NCBI GenBank assembly: GCA_028095005.1
Contig: CM051459.1
Span: forward strand, 280,259,229 to 280,323,228
Length of the DNA stretch: 64,000 nucleotides
Reading direction: 5' to 3'
DNA from: Rhynchospora pubera
Lineage: Eukaryota > Streptophyta > Magnoliopsida > Poales > Cyperaceae
This document shows, one piece after another, positions 33,201 to 44,481 of the stretch (within the stretch, counting starts at the first letter, position 1; the number at the start of each line of letters is the position of its first letter). Made by a program: the position numbers and the translations under genes. A model generated the notes under the pieces. The model worked only from the letters and a program-made list of their open reading frames with translations, made no database searches and had not been told where the DNA came from.

Positions 33201-36200
33201 ATAGCCATGTGTTTTTTGGAGAGACGGTGATTTAGACATCTTGGGAGAGGTTGATGATTCATCAGTCTGAAATTGTGTGCTGTCATTGTATTTTCTTATT
33301 GGCATCCTGTACAAGTGTTCAGACAATGATGGATAGTTAAAGCTTCTATAAGATAATAGTTCTCTTGTAGTAGGGCTTAAACCAGATAAGCTGTACAATT
33401 TTACTAGTGTTTTCAGCAGCTTAAGTTATAGGAAGAATCGTAGTATTTGTTAGACACCAACCATTGTCATATAGTTACAAGTTACACCTAATGCCCAGCT
33501 CTTTGGGTGGTTATTTGCAAAAACCACCCAACCATAGATCATCAAGTCAAAAAAGATTACATTTTGCATATGACTTCACCATGAGAACAATTTCAACATA
33601 ATTTTTTGGCTTCAACAGGCAGCACAATTTGCTTGGGAAAAAAGTCAGCCTTTACATACATAATTGTCCTAGCTATATGCCCTTTCAATCACCTCAACCT
33701 TATAGATGGGTATTAATAGTCAATAACCCAACCAACTTTGGTTTTCAGTATTAGGTGAAATAACTGAAATATGACCGAGCATTGGGAACTGTGTTACCTC
33801 CTAGGAAGCTTTGCTGCCTCCTCACATCTAAGCAACTCTGCATATAAGCCATTTAAATTGACCAACTCGTCATGCGTACCCATCTCAACCAGCTGTCCCT
33901 CTTCCATGACCGCAATGTAGTCAGCATTTTTTATCAGGCTGAGTCGCCTGGCTATTATTATAGTTGATCTGCCAAGCATGAGAATGTCAATAGCCCTCTG
34001 AACTGCCTTCTCAGCCTCAAAATCAAGGCCACCGGTTACCTCATCGAGTAAGAGAATAGATGGGTTTGAAAGCACGGCTCGAGCAATTGCCAACTTGATC
34101 TTTTGTTCATCAGTTAGTGATGAGCCAGCTCTGCCAACCTGAAGTGACATTTTCTCAAACTTTTATCTAACTTTAAAAAGAAAAGGTACAAAAAAGGTGG
34201 AAAAAAGAAGATGACAATTTAGAAGGTCACAGTTCGAAATTAAAATATTAAAACTTCCCGTGCAACCCCCTGTCCTTCCAACCCAACTTCCTCCAAATAA
34301 ATAAATAATAATAATTAAGCAATGGCAAAACAGACTAGCCATGGCACAATTGATCACCTTAATTTCTTTTCTGTTTGCAATTTACAATAGCATAATAAAT
34401 AAAGCGCTCCATACCTGTGTGTCATAACCCTTTTCAAGGGAACTGATGAAAGCGTGTGCATGTGCTGTCTTGGCTGCCTCTTCGATCTGCTCAAATGTGC
34501 ATGATCTACCATATGCAATGTTTTCTCTGATGCTGAGGCTCAGTAAAGCTGGTTCCTGTGTCACCAAGCCAATCTGGCTTCTTAACCACTCTAGCTTAAG
34601 ACTCTTAATGTTTTCTCCATCCAATAGCACTTCACCTGCAGCAGAAAGGAGAAAGTTCTTTAATGTACTTTAAAGTTACAAAACAGTGCTCTATTTACAC
34701 TTAAACTATCAGTATGGTAATAATCTTTATATTTTCTATTACATAGGTAGAACGTACTTTTGCACTCAAATGAATCACGAAAACAACACAACAGAAAACG
34801 AACAATAAACGAACTGGCCTGACTTAGATTTTTGTCACAAAAATAAACTAAAGCCCCAATAGAAATTACTGAAAAAAATATATATGTCAATGGTACCTAG
34901 AGTAGGATCATAAAATCTCTCCATCAGAGGAATAATGCTACTCTTTCCAGATCCATTTCTACCAACAAGTGCCACAGTTTTTCTAGCAGGAACAGTGAGG
35001 TAAAAGCCACTCAAAATAGGGATCTCAGGTCGAGAGAGGTAACTGAAATACACATTTCTGAACTCTATATTTCCTTGTACTGACTGTAAAATGCGGCCTT
35101 CATGATTTACACCAGAGCTCGACCGGCTTATCATCTCAAACAATCTATAAGCTGCAATTCGGCCTTGCTCGAATGAATAGAAGTTTGTTGCTGCCTGATT
35201 CAGTCCACTTCAAGACAAAATTTAAAATAACAGAGTTAATGTATGGTGACAAATTTGACAGTATTATAAACATAATGAATCGTAAGTCTCCACAGCATTC
35301 CCTTTAAATCGAGTAACCTCCCTTCAAAAGGAAAGAGCGTACAATGTTCAGTACTAGTTATTCATACGTCCAGGCAATTGGTAAATAGGTGGCATGTGGA
35401 CTGCATGTTTTTCTTGGCTTATCATTAACCAACATGTTCAATAGCAACCATGCTGCACTAAAAGCCTTACAGGTACAATGATTCTTATTTATATTTTTCT
35501 TTGATTTCTGAGGGACAATGGCATTGTTTGTAATTTTACACCGGCAATACAGTAAACTAAAATGAACATACTTACAGGCCACTTAAAATCACAGAAAAAA
35601 GAGCTACTATGATTTCACCACCATTTGCCTTCCCATGAGATATGAGAAACCTCCCTACCCACAGTTGCAAGGCACATGAGCAGATAGCAAGGCCATATGT
35701 GAAACCTAGACCAAGTCCTTGCACGAGACTTATCAAAATCCCGTATCGCAATGTAGCCTGAAGTGATGTTGCATATGAGTACTTGGCTAGTGTTTCATTT
35801 GTGAAGGCATACAAGGTCCTGATGTACGAAATTGCCTACAAAATAATGTATACAACTATAATCAATGATAAGATGATACTAAACTGGTAGGGCATGGGGT
35901 TAAACCAAATAATGTGAGCAACACTCGTCATTAAGTCGCAGTTATCCAACTATGCCCCACTTTAACTCAATTTCCTTGAGTAATATTCAGCCATACAATC
36001 GGACTTTAGTCTAATTCAATTTGGCCTTATCCTCATTCAGCATCAAAACAAGTGAAGATAAATTCACAAAGAAATCATTCAACAAATGGTCATTTTCTAC
36101 CATCTAGTGGCTGAAACACCATCCCCTGTTATCATCATTCTATGCCTTGATAAGAAAAGGTTCTAAGTAAAAAAATAAATTAAACCTGCTCGGCAATGCT

Positions 36201-38035
36201 AGCTGCCTCAGCATAGGCATCTTGTATGTTCTCAGCCAACCTATGGAGAAAAATATTTGAAATGCCACCGGCAGCCACAATAAAAGGTCCAGTTGCTAGT
36301 GTTAGAAGAGCAATCTGCCAACAATTGACAAGACCAATGACAAGACCTCCCACAAATGTAGCCATGTTGTGTATGTAATTACCAACCTGTATGTCACAAG
36401 TACCGAATTAAGGTTAGCACTAAGTGATTTTTCAAATCATAATGGAAGCCCCCCTATGGCACCGACAATTTATTGTGCGGCCTTGTATGCAACATGTTTG
36501 CCTTCGAAACAGATATATGCACTTGAAACAAAGAAAGTTCAGAAAAAAATAAATAAGCGAAAGTAAATGGTCGAAGAAGAGGCCAGAGAGGAAAATAATC
36601 AATGAAATCTCTAAGATTATACAAGGACAGCTCAGCAAGCTACCAAAAGGGATCCATACAAAATAATTTTATGGAATTGTTCTCACATAATACTAGCTTT
36701 TTGCTGAAAACATAATCTCCAAGGCACAGATTTCAGGTTTGATCCATATATCATACCAACTGTACTAGCAGGATGGAGACTTACTTTCTCACTTAAGGCA
36801 GACTGGATGAGCAAAACATCACTCAAAACTTGGCTGACAATATCTCCATTATTTCCATAGGTGTCAAAGAAGCTCATGTCTTGATTAAGCAGCACTTTCA
36901 CATACTTTGACCTTATAACAGCAGTCTGCCTCTCCCCAGTGATAATCCAGCAAGATACTTCTGTATACATTCATAAAATTAGAAGAGAATATAGATAATT
37001 TCGAAGTATGAAAAAGTATGATTCTGATGGTATATTGTTTTTCTAAAGAAATGATAGTTCACTGACCTATCCACCCAGCTATGAGAACACCGCCAGCTAT
37101 ATAGACAATATATAATGCATGCTGTAAAAAAAGAAGAACAAAAAAAAAAGGTAAAAAGAATTGAAGTAATGTGACAGACACAAGCTAAAGCCATAGGACC
37201 ATCAAATTAAAAAATATATATTGTTTAGTCAGTGAAGAACCTTCGTCTTTTTAGTTATGTAAAAGCTTATAATGACCATCACTGTCACCTTATAACTCTA
37301 AATTGCTAAATTAAATAAGAGTACTTAAATGGATCCCCAAGAGAAGTCTGATGTCTTTTTCAGTTAAAAGTAAATTTGGGGGCAACCAAGGGGCTAAAGG
37401 GTGAAGCTTCAAAATTTTATTGTAATTTACGTCAGTGTCAGTTGAATTGGTCCTGAAAGCTTCATCAATTCTAAAAACACCAAATAAACTCTAGTTCGAT
37501 GAAGCAGGCTCAACAAATTACACACATTTCAACAAAGGCATTAAAAGAAATCTTCACTTTCAGCTTAGTAGATCCAAACCCAAAATTGAAGAAGCAGTAC
37601 TTATAAAAAACCAGCTTCCTCACTAACCTCTTTAAACTTTTGCAACAACACATCATGTTTCCCATGCATAGCCGATGAGAGCCGTTGCGAATCAAGCAAG
37701 TTCACGGCTTGTCCGAAGAAATGCAGGTACACTACAAGAGCAACGCCGTGCACCGCAGCTGCAACAGATCCAGCCACAATCAACACCCAATCAAACCGAT
37801 CTGCGCATTCGAAGAGCCTAGAGAAGGGAGCAGCGATTGGAGGCGGCACGACGTCTGATTCGTCCACGTCGTCCTCTTCAGCGGGCCCCACTCCGTCAGT
37901 CGGAAGCGGCGCTCCATCAGCTCCGGCGTCGGTCGCGTAGGGAGAGGGAGATTCAGGCGGCTCCGACACCTCCGATACTGGCGTCAGAGGTTGTACGTGG
38001 GGTGGGGACCACCCGAAGAGACCTCTAGAAACCAT
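30205..38035 (-). CDS. ABCB20: Full-size ABCB transporter, ABCB6/ABCB20 (PGP6/PGP20) type
   Basis: Eleven exons on the minus strand give 1387 aa: 38035-37628, 37121-37067, 36960-36785, 36386-36186, 35835-35576, 35207-34897, 34635-34415, 34138-33798, 33306-32588, 31947-31706, 31434-30205. The start MVSRGLFGW and the TMD-NBD-linker-TMD-NBD order match Arabidopsis ABCB6/ABCB20, which are about 1407 aa. NBD1 has Walker A GRNGSGKS and Walker B ILLLDE. NBD2 has GVSGSGKST and ILLLDE. The C-loops read LTDEQ (NBD1) and LTPGQ (NBD2) rather than LSGGQ. A serine-rich cytosolic linker of about 200 residues fills exon 9. ABCB proteins are plasma-membrane exporters, and ABCB6/20 are reported to move auxin. 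One gene cannot be assigned to ABCB6 versus ABCB20, so the symbol stands for the pair. Confidence 0.95.
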
Positions 38036-38064
38036 GGCGTCTAGATCCTTCTCTAGATCAGCTC

Positions 38065-38091
38065 TAGAGAGAGAGAGAGAGAGAGAGAGAC
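38065..38091. repeat. (GA)n repeat in the ABC transporter 5' leader
   Basis: About 13 GA units lie some 30-55 bases upstream of the minus-strand ATG, giving a CT-type pyrimidine tract in the transcript. Such GAGA/CT runs are common in plant leaders. Confidence 0.9.
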
Positions 38092-38164
38092 TAGAGAGCT
38101 TGCTTTTGGCGCTCTCTCGACTTCTATAGATTCGATTTATTTTGATTATTTTTTTTTCTCTTTT

Positions 38165-38220
38165 TTCCTTCGTAATTTTTTTTTTTTTTTTTTTTTTTTG
38201 GTGGTATTCCTTCGTAATTG
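38165..38220 (-). mobile_element. Near-empty poly(A) retro-insertion 3 with 13-bp TSD
   Basis: TTCCTTCGTAATT is present at 38165-38177 and 38208-38220. The 30-base insert between them is 23 T followed by GGTGGTA. On the minus strand this is TACCACC plus a poly(A) tail. It lies about 130-185 bases upstream of the ABC transporter ATG. Confidence 0.72.
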
Positions 38221-38239
38221 TAGGTAGTGTCACTAGTTT

Positions 38240-38302
38240 TGTTGCTCTGAGCTAGTAAGCTGGCTGCGTTTGTTGCTCTGAGCTAGTAAGCTGGCTGCGT
38301 TT
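38240..38302. repeat. Perfect 31-bp tandem duplication upstream of ABC transporter
   Basis: GTTGCTCTGAGCTAGTAAGC and the following eleven bases occur at 38241 and again at 38272 without mismatches. Perfect identity suggests a recent event. It lies about 205-270 bases upstream of the ATG. Confidence 0.95.
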
Positions 38303-40065
38303 GCTGTGTCGCGATAGGCGGCGGATTGTTTTTTCTCGGAAAGAAATTAATAAAGTTATAAAAATACTTTCGCACCGTTAAATAATACGCGCAATAACTT
38401 ACCAGTGACGTGGAAGGGTTCTATTGGCCATTCATCCCCTGAACGCACTTTAATCTACTTCTTATATTACTTGTAAAGAGTGGGTCTAAAGAACGATTAA
38501 AATATTGGCTTGCTCCCTCGGCAAAATTGAGAGAGTGCGAGAGAGAAACGACAGTTGGGTCCGCCGGTCCGGTCAAAGGAGGCGGATTGATTGCAGTTGG
38601 CATCGTCATAATCAAATAGGCGTATTTCTTACGGTCTGTCTGGGATCGGTTCTCTGGACCACCTGTCAGAGAGATGAGAGTACTTGATTATGGCACTGAA
38701 ATACTGAATATGCATTATGATGGAGTGATGGAGTGATTAATTAAGTTTTTTTAATTATTTAACTCTTGACCGCGTAAGAATTTGTTTGGCTCAGGTGATT
38801 GAGCGGTTTGATATCCTAGTAAATTTTCAAATTTTAATGTCCAAATTTTAATTTTTAACAGAAAGCAATGGCACTATAGCAGTCGTTTAGCATCCTAATT
38901 TAAGAGGATAAAACTACTAAATATAATCAACAGTTTTTTTTCTAAACATGGAAAGCTTTTGCACTTAGAAGGTTTAATTTCTAAATTTATCAAGGAGACA
39001 TTAAATTTTCAACTTCTTAAAAAAAAATACTTTTATGTTTTCAAATGCAGTTTTCTCTTTTAACCAAGAAAGTGCATGAAATACGCGAACATATATGATA
39101 TATACCGATATTAGATATTTATAAAGTCTAATTAGAAAGAAATAATAATAAACCTAATATGTAGGCAGTGGTTTAGAGACGCGGCGCTCCAAAACATAGG
39201 GTTTTGTTTTAAAATCAGAATTTCTCGTAACATGTAATTTGAATTTATCCAATGATGAAATTGATTTTTTTTTTTAACAAAATTTCGTCCCCCAATAATT
39301 GTTATGCTTGAGGTAGGTTTCGTACAGTTTGTCCTCCTCGAATCTTATATAAATTATTGTTTCGAAAAAGGAAATGTCTCTCCTTTTCTTATTTTCTGGA
39401 TCAAATCATGTCTCTCCTGCTATATCTGATACGCTACCTGTTTGTACATCTATCTAACGACAGTAAAAAGCTTTATCAAAATAATTAAAATTTGGATGAC
39501 AATGATATCTGTATTTTTTTTCCCATTTCGTTTATCATAACTTGTTTCTTAAATTATGATGCAAAATGCAGATGTAGATACATTAAAAAAACAACAAAAA
39601 GAGGACCACCTGATCAGATGGACTTAAAAGCCGTCCAATTATTATTCATTTTATTAATTCACGCTCACCAGTTTTGATTGGAAGCGCATCGATTAATAGA
39701 ATCGAATACGGATTGCAATTTAATTCACATAAATTAGTTTGATGGGGGCACATTAATTAATCAAATAGTGCATAACAAAGATTGCAAAACTCCAAAAACA
39801 ATTAATAACATAAGCAAAATTAAATGCGTTTGTTGTTGTCTAAACAGTCAATTTGGGGCAGCTGCCTTCCTCACGCTCTAATTTTGCAATTCACGCTAAA
39901 ATGTCACGTTAAGACTAAAATACCCTTACTCGCAGAAAAAAATAATGCTGGTTTCATTTTTTAAGTAAATAAAACGAAATGAAATCCCAATTGTAAACAA
40001 TTTTGATCAAAGCAGTCAAAAAATTTGACAAGAATGAGTTCGTGCATTTGAAAGAAAATTGCCCA
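38303..40065. other. ABC transporter promoter side and gene-free spacer
   Basis: No coding feature was found on either strand. The first few hundred bases are the upstream region of the minus-strand transporter. The remainder is AT-rich spacer. Confidence 0.6.
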
Positions 40066-40227
40066 ATGTTTAATAATGACTTTTTTTTTTTGAATAAAGA
40101 GGGAGGTCTTTGTCATCTAACTTTTTCTGAAATTAAAAGTGCATGCGGGGTTTGAACCCTTGACCTCTTGGAGATCAGCCTAGTGCTCTTACCACTGAGC
40201 TACTAAGCCACATGCATGTTTAATAAT
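40066..40227 (-). mobile_element. tRNA-derived SINE with 12-bp TSD
   Basis: Read on the minus strand, the element (40215-40078) begins with a tRNA-like head. It carries an A box TAGCTCAGTGGTAAGAGC and a B box GGTTCAAACCC, then an unrelated body, and ends in poly(A), the T-run at 40081-40091. ATGTTTAATAAT flanks it at 40066-40077 and 40216-40227. Head, internal RNA polymerase III promoter, tail and target duplication together define a SINE. The head does not close into a complete cloverleaf. Confidence 0.9.
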
Positions 40228-40741
40228 ACTTAAACTCAATAATTTATTCCAACTCTATTTCTTTTTCATCGTTTCCAATTAATGTCAATAATAAAGCACA
40301 TACACTTAAATCAAGAACTTGATTGAGAAACAACCTTTGATGTAAATAAACAATAATAGAGGCCTTTCATTGGCTGGATTTGGTTCTAAGCTGAGTTGGT
40401 CTCTAAGATTCTTACAGTTCTTGAAGCTCCGTCCATGATATTCCCGGCACTTTATAAAGACGATAACAAGTTGATTTTTTTTTTAATAAAATACTATACA
40501 CTTATACAGCCAATAACCGTTGCTATTGTAGCCTTGGACTCCGTAGAATTAAATAAATAAAACACGCCGCTTCAAATTAAATAATCAAATCCTGGTCACT
40601 TATCCCTGAGAATATAATTATACAAGTAGAGTCTCAGACACATTAGATTATATAAACCCTTTGCTTTTTTTAAATCAATTGAAAAAGGGTAAGGCAGGAA
40701 CAGCGCAGAAGAGATTTTTCAGATTTGCATCCTACCTGTCG

Positions 40742-40870
40742 GTGGGACCCACAAGTCCCGAAGTTTTCACTGGCAACGCCACTTTAATATCCTCTTATCT
40801 CAATTCTCAACCGGACCGCTCGCTCTCACTCTCAATCACGCTGTCACGCATGGAGAAATGTGGGCCCCAC
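40742..40870. promoter_or_regulatory. Pair of GTGGGNCCCAC palindromes (TCP-type sites)
   Basis: GTGGGACCCAC at 40742-40752 and GTGGGCCCCAC at 40860-40870 both match the palindromic consensus bound by plant TCP factors. They sit in a GC-richer island preceded by TATATAAACCC near 40650, in otherwise AT-rich spacer. Confidence 0.45.
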
Positions 40871-41309
40871 TGTCAGTGCCCCCGCGACGATCACATCTCA
40901 CAAGAGCTGGCTTCTTGAGTTCCGAGTACTTCTGACGCAGTCCCCGTCCTGGACATGGTTTATGTAGGACCTTTTTGTCTTGACCCCATGCCATGCTGCT
41001 GCTGTATTTGAAAGGAACATGCAGATTGTGTTTGAATTAAAAATCAAGTAAGGATATTGGCATGTTAATGTAAACTTGTCTGTAAATCGCGCTCCGCAGG
41101 ATATTCTGATATGTAATCTAAAAGAGAATTTCTGTAGAGTAAACTGTGTAGCGTATCATGCAGCGAGTAATCTTTATATTAAAATCTGACCCATTTCTAC
41201 CAGCCACACTTTTGCTGCATGTTGAAGTAGGTCCGACGAAAAATGCAACTGTTTTACTACACTAGCAGAAGATGCCCTCAATATATAGACAAATAAAGAA
41301 ACATGATAA

Positions 41310-42314
41310 TGTTAGAAAATATAAAGTTATTGTTGAATATTTCGTGGGTATCTTTTCAAAAAAATAAATTATTAACACAACTTGACTCTTTCTCTGTTAA
41401 AGGGTCTACTTTTTATCTAAAATCAATATCTAGACCACACATTAGATCAGATCATGTAAATCAATGATCCACAATTGATATAACAATTGTTTAGACTTCT
41501 TCTTGTGAAATTGTTATGACCTTTTTATGGGTGTTTTTATAAGTAGTATGGATCAGCTTACTTTGAGCTTTATATAAATTTAGATTTTCGAAAGAATTTT
41601 TAATTTAATTTGAGGGAGCCATAAATTTTTTATTGGGATCATTAAAATAACTAAAAATAAAATAATCTATATTACAAAATATATAATATCATAAGTATGA
41701 AATTTTAATTATGGAGTTTAATATTATAATAATAATCATATTTCGATAAGATTCAAATGCATAGTTTATTAGTTTCTCATAATATTATTTATTTAACTAA
41801 ATTATATACAAAATTATTGAATTGACACAAAAGGCGACAATGCACCCCTTTGATGTGGTTGGCTCCGTCTATGTTGACATTAATATAATAATTATATCAA
41901 AAACATAAATTATAATTAATTTTTTTATTTATATTTAATAAAATATGTTATTTCTAAAAAAATCACAGATAAATAGAAAATACTGCATGAGTATATATAA
42001 TTAATAAAAAATGATTGTGTTACAAAATTAAATGAATTTGTGGGTTGTTCATCTTCACATTTTCTACTACTCATTTATCTCCACATTCTCCACTACCCAT
42101 TTATTTTCATGATCTCCGCTACTCATTTATTGATCATTATAAGATCTCATTTGTAGCCTATAAATAGAGACATTGTAAACTTGTGTAATTGAATTAAGGG
42201 ATGAAAGAGATAATATAAATTCAGAAATTGAGATTGAAAATATTGTATTGTTTACTCTTGATATAAAATATATATGGTTAATGATTCTTTATTCTTTCTT
42301 TCACTTTATTTTAC
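41310..42314 (+). repeat. Possible LTR or LTR fragment
   Basis: The stretch begins TGTTAGAAAATA and, near 42160, reads GCCTATAAATAGAGACATT followed by AATTGAATTAAGGG, which resembles the TATA/R region of plant LTRs. It may end at TTTTACA (42314). No target duplication or internal region was found, so boundaries and identity are uncertain. Confidence 0.3.
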
Positions 42315-42470
42315 AATGGTTTTTTTCAAACCTCAATTAACTCTAGACTACATGGACCAGAGAGTTGGGTGCCGCTGTCTGGCCCAAATCTGCGCTACAT
42401 TGAAAACGGCCCAAGTATCTGCAAAATATCACAAGCTGTGGCAGTTAGGATAGTGACTAAGATTTGTATG

Positions 42471-42664
42471 ACGTGGCAGAATGCAATTGGATTAGAGGCT
42501 ACCTGTCACGTGGAGGGGTGAGGTGCATGTCCGACAGGTGTTTCCAATTTCCCATATTAGTAATACGACACGTAATCCTGATTACTGAATTTAAAAATGA
42601 AAGTGGAAGGGAGTGTCGCCAAGCTTCATCTGCTTTCATCCAATTAAATCATGTCACCCACGTG
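42471..42664. promoter_or_regulatory. Cluster of ACGT-core (G-box/ABRE-type) elements
   Basis: ACGTGGC (42471), CACGTG (42507), ACACGTAA (near 42568) and CACGTGGC (42659) fall within 195 bases. ACGT cores of this form are bound by plant bZIP and bHLH factors and occur in groups in ABA- or light-responsive promoters. No gene directly follows; a MITE starts at 42755. Confidence 0.4.
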
Positions 42665-42754
42665 GCCTCCCTTCTTTATTCCTCTCTGTTTAATTTTAAT
42701 TGCACTCGTTTCATACTTGTACTGAATATCTATTTATCTTCCATCTCAATTAAA

Positions 42755-43142
42755 GAGTAATGCTAGAATCAAACATATAGGACGTCAAACACGATCCAAA
42801 CGTAGCACATTAAAATTTCAAACGGTCGATCCAAACCGCTCAATATGATCTCTATATTAAAATATCTTTGATAATCAAATTTTATATTTTTTCATATTTT
42901 CTAGCTATTTTTTTCGAATTTTCAAAATTGAAGGGTTCAGAACTTTTTAGATTGAGCATATTGAAAAATTCCAAAAAAATAGTAAAAAAATTTGAAAAAA
43001 TATAAAATTTGGTTTCCATGAAGATTTTATAACACAGAACAATTTGTGCGGTTTGGATCGGCCATTTCAATTTTAAAAATTAAAATTTCATCGCGTTGGA
43101 CAAGTGTACGTGTCCTATATGTTTGACACTAGCAACCCCCCT
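42755..43142. mobile_element. Mutator-type MITE, family 1
   Basis: The left end carries GCTAGAATCAAACATATAGG and the right end, reverse complemented, GCTAGTGTCAAACATATAGG. The flanks TCAATTAAA (left) and TTAATTAAA (right) match at 8 of 9 positions, suggesting a 9-bp Mutator-type target duplication. The interior phrase AAACGGTCGATCCAAACCG also occurs in the partial element at the end of the window (63839). There is no transposase. Confidence 0.8.
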
Positions 43143-44046
43143 TAATTAAAATTTATATCACTGACGATTTAGAATAAAATTTATATAATCCTGATAAGAT
43201 ATTTTAACGAATTAGGTTTCGATCATACTATGACTATAAAGTCTCTAATGATTCTAACTCTACTCAAATTTATAGATCTTTTTAAATTTTAAATATCAAA
43301 TTTTAATCAGTAATGTTAATTCAACTACACTATAGTAAATGTTTTTTAAACTACTGATTCAATTAGAATATATTATTCAATTTGCATCACGGAATATCAA
43401 TTTATTAAAGTAATGTATCATTTCAGACAAGAAAAATTAAATTAAATTTACTACCTACACAAGATGCAAAGTATACATCGACTTTGTACAAAATTAATGA
43501 CCATTAAATTTATGTAAAGTAATGCATCTGGTACAATAGAATATAAAGAAAATATATGTTATGTAGAATGTCTGGAAGGAATAAAGAAGAGTTTTACGAA
43601 ATAATTTGTAACTATTAACAAACCTTTAATATATGAGATTTCAAATAAAACATTAAATATAATGTATTGTTTATCTTAAATTCTTTAAAAAAATATATAT
43701 GCGATTTGTATTATCATTTTTAATAAACAATCATCAACCGCCCATCACTTTATTATATATGCTCAGTCTTAGAATTAATTAGTTTTCATACTTTAAAAAA
43801 AATAACAGTAACATCATCAGTAAATTGTTAATTTTATTTGTAGTCAGTCAGAGATTGTAAAACATATTGATTTAACAGCCAAGGAATCAAATTTGATGGT
43901 CAATTAATCAGTTTGTTTTTTCTGCCTAATTATCTTTTTATGACCAATTAATTGTTCGACTTTACAAAAGACTATCAGATATATTGTTCCATAATGATAA
44001 TCACAGCTAATGACTAATTGACCCATTAAACAATTTTGGCGTTTAC
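43143..44046. other. Gene-free spacer
   Basis: About 900 very AT-rich bases between a MITE and a SINE. Nothing was recognised. Confidence 0.65.
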
Positions 44047-44230
44047 TTTTCAAGATCACTTGAACTTGGGAGTTCAACACAGATGGTCAGTGTCTTCACC
44101 GTTATTCTAAAGATAACAGATTCAATTTCTGCTGTACGCAGAAGAGGGATAAATTCTATTTAACAGAGTTGGCTATGCCTCTAAAAATAAATGACCTTAC
44201 TTAAAAAAAAAACAATTTTCAATATCACTT
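44047..44230 (+). mobile_element. tRNA-derived SINE-like element with 15-bp imperfect TSD
   Basis: TTTTCAAGATCACTT (44047-44061) and TTTTCAATATCACTT (44216-44230) match at 14 of 15 positions. The element between has an A-box-like GATGGTCAGTG, a B-box-like AGATTCAATTTC and an A-run at its 3' end (44203-44212). Body and orientation differ from the 40078-40215 SINE, so this is a second, more decayed family. It lies about 250 bases upstream of the ATG of the 73-aa gene. Confidence 0.75.
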
Positions 44231-44293
44231 ATGATCCATAAAATGAATAATGGACCGTGTCCAGTATTACCTAATTTGCTCCTTATTATATAA

Positions 44294-44303
44294 TATATAA
44301 AAA
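44294..44303 (+). promoter_or_regulatory. TATA box of the 73-aa protein gene
   Basis: TATATAAAAA lies about 180 bases upstream of the start codon. A (CT)n run at 44447-44471 then forms much of the leader. Confidence 0.55.
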
Positions 44304-44446
44304 TAACAAAATTGACCACGGACCGGAAAGAGGCGAATTCACAGTTCGTCCCATTAGCAACCAGTATTAACACTGCTCTACTAGACTACTAGCTAGTAAT
44401 GCCATTTTCCTCTCATCTCGCTCTATCTACAAAACCCCACTATCCC

Positions 44447-44471
44447 CTCTCTCTCTCTCTCTCTCTCTCTC
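44447..44471. repeat. (CT)n in the leader of the 73-aa protein gene
   Basis: About 12 CT units end 10 bases before the ATG. Pyrimidine-rich leaders of this kind are frequent in plant genes. Confidence 0.9.
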
Positions 44472-44481
44472 GCAAGAAAAC

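Larger units (their letters stand above)
40228..42460. other. Gene-free spacer
   Basis: It holds the GC-richer island at about 40640-40980 with two TCP-type palindromes (separate entry) and a possible LTR fragment to its right. No ORF with recognisable domains was found. The 40661-40918 ORF has no family resemblance. Confidence 0.6.

Noticed and set aside
38036..38233. N-terminal extension of the ABC transporter from an ATG at 38233
   Set aside because: The added residues are translations of GA and A/T repeats, and the clade's conserved start is MVSRGLFGW at 38035.
40140..40209. Possible tRNA gene on the minus strand
   Set aside because: Boxes A and B are present but the acceptor and T stems do not close, and poly(A) plus target duplication show it is a SINE head.
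40661..40918. 85-aa ORF in the GC-richer island
   Set aside because: No recognisable domain, and the open frame can be explained by lower AT content. Kept only as a regulatory-island finding.
42464..42760. 98-aa ORF across the ACGT-element cluster
   Set aside because: No family resemblance, and it runs into the MITE terminus.
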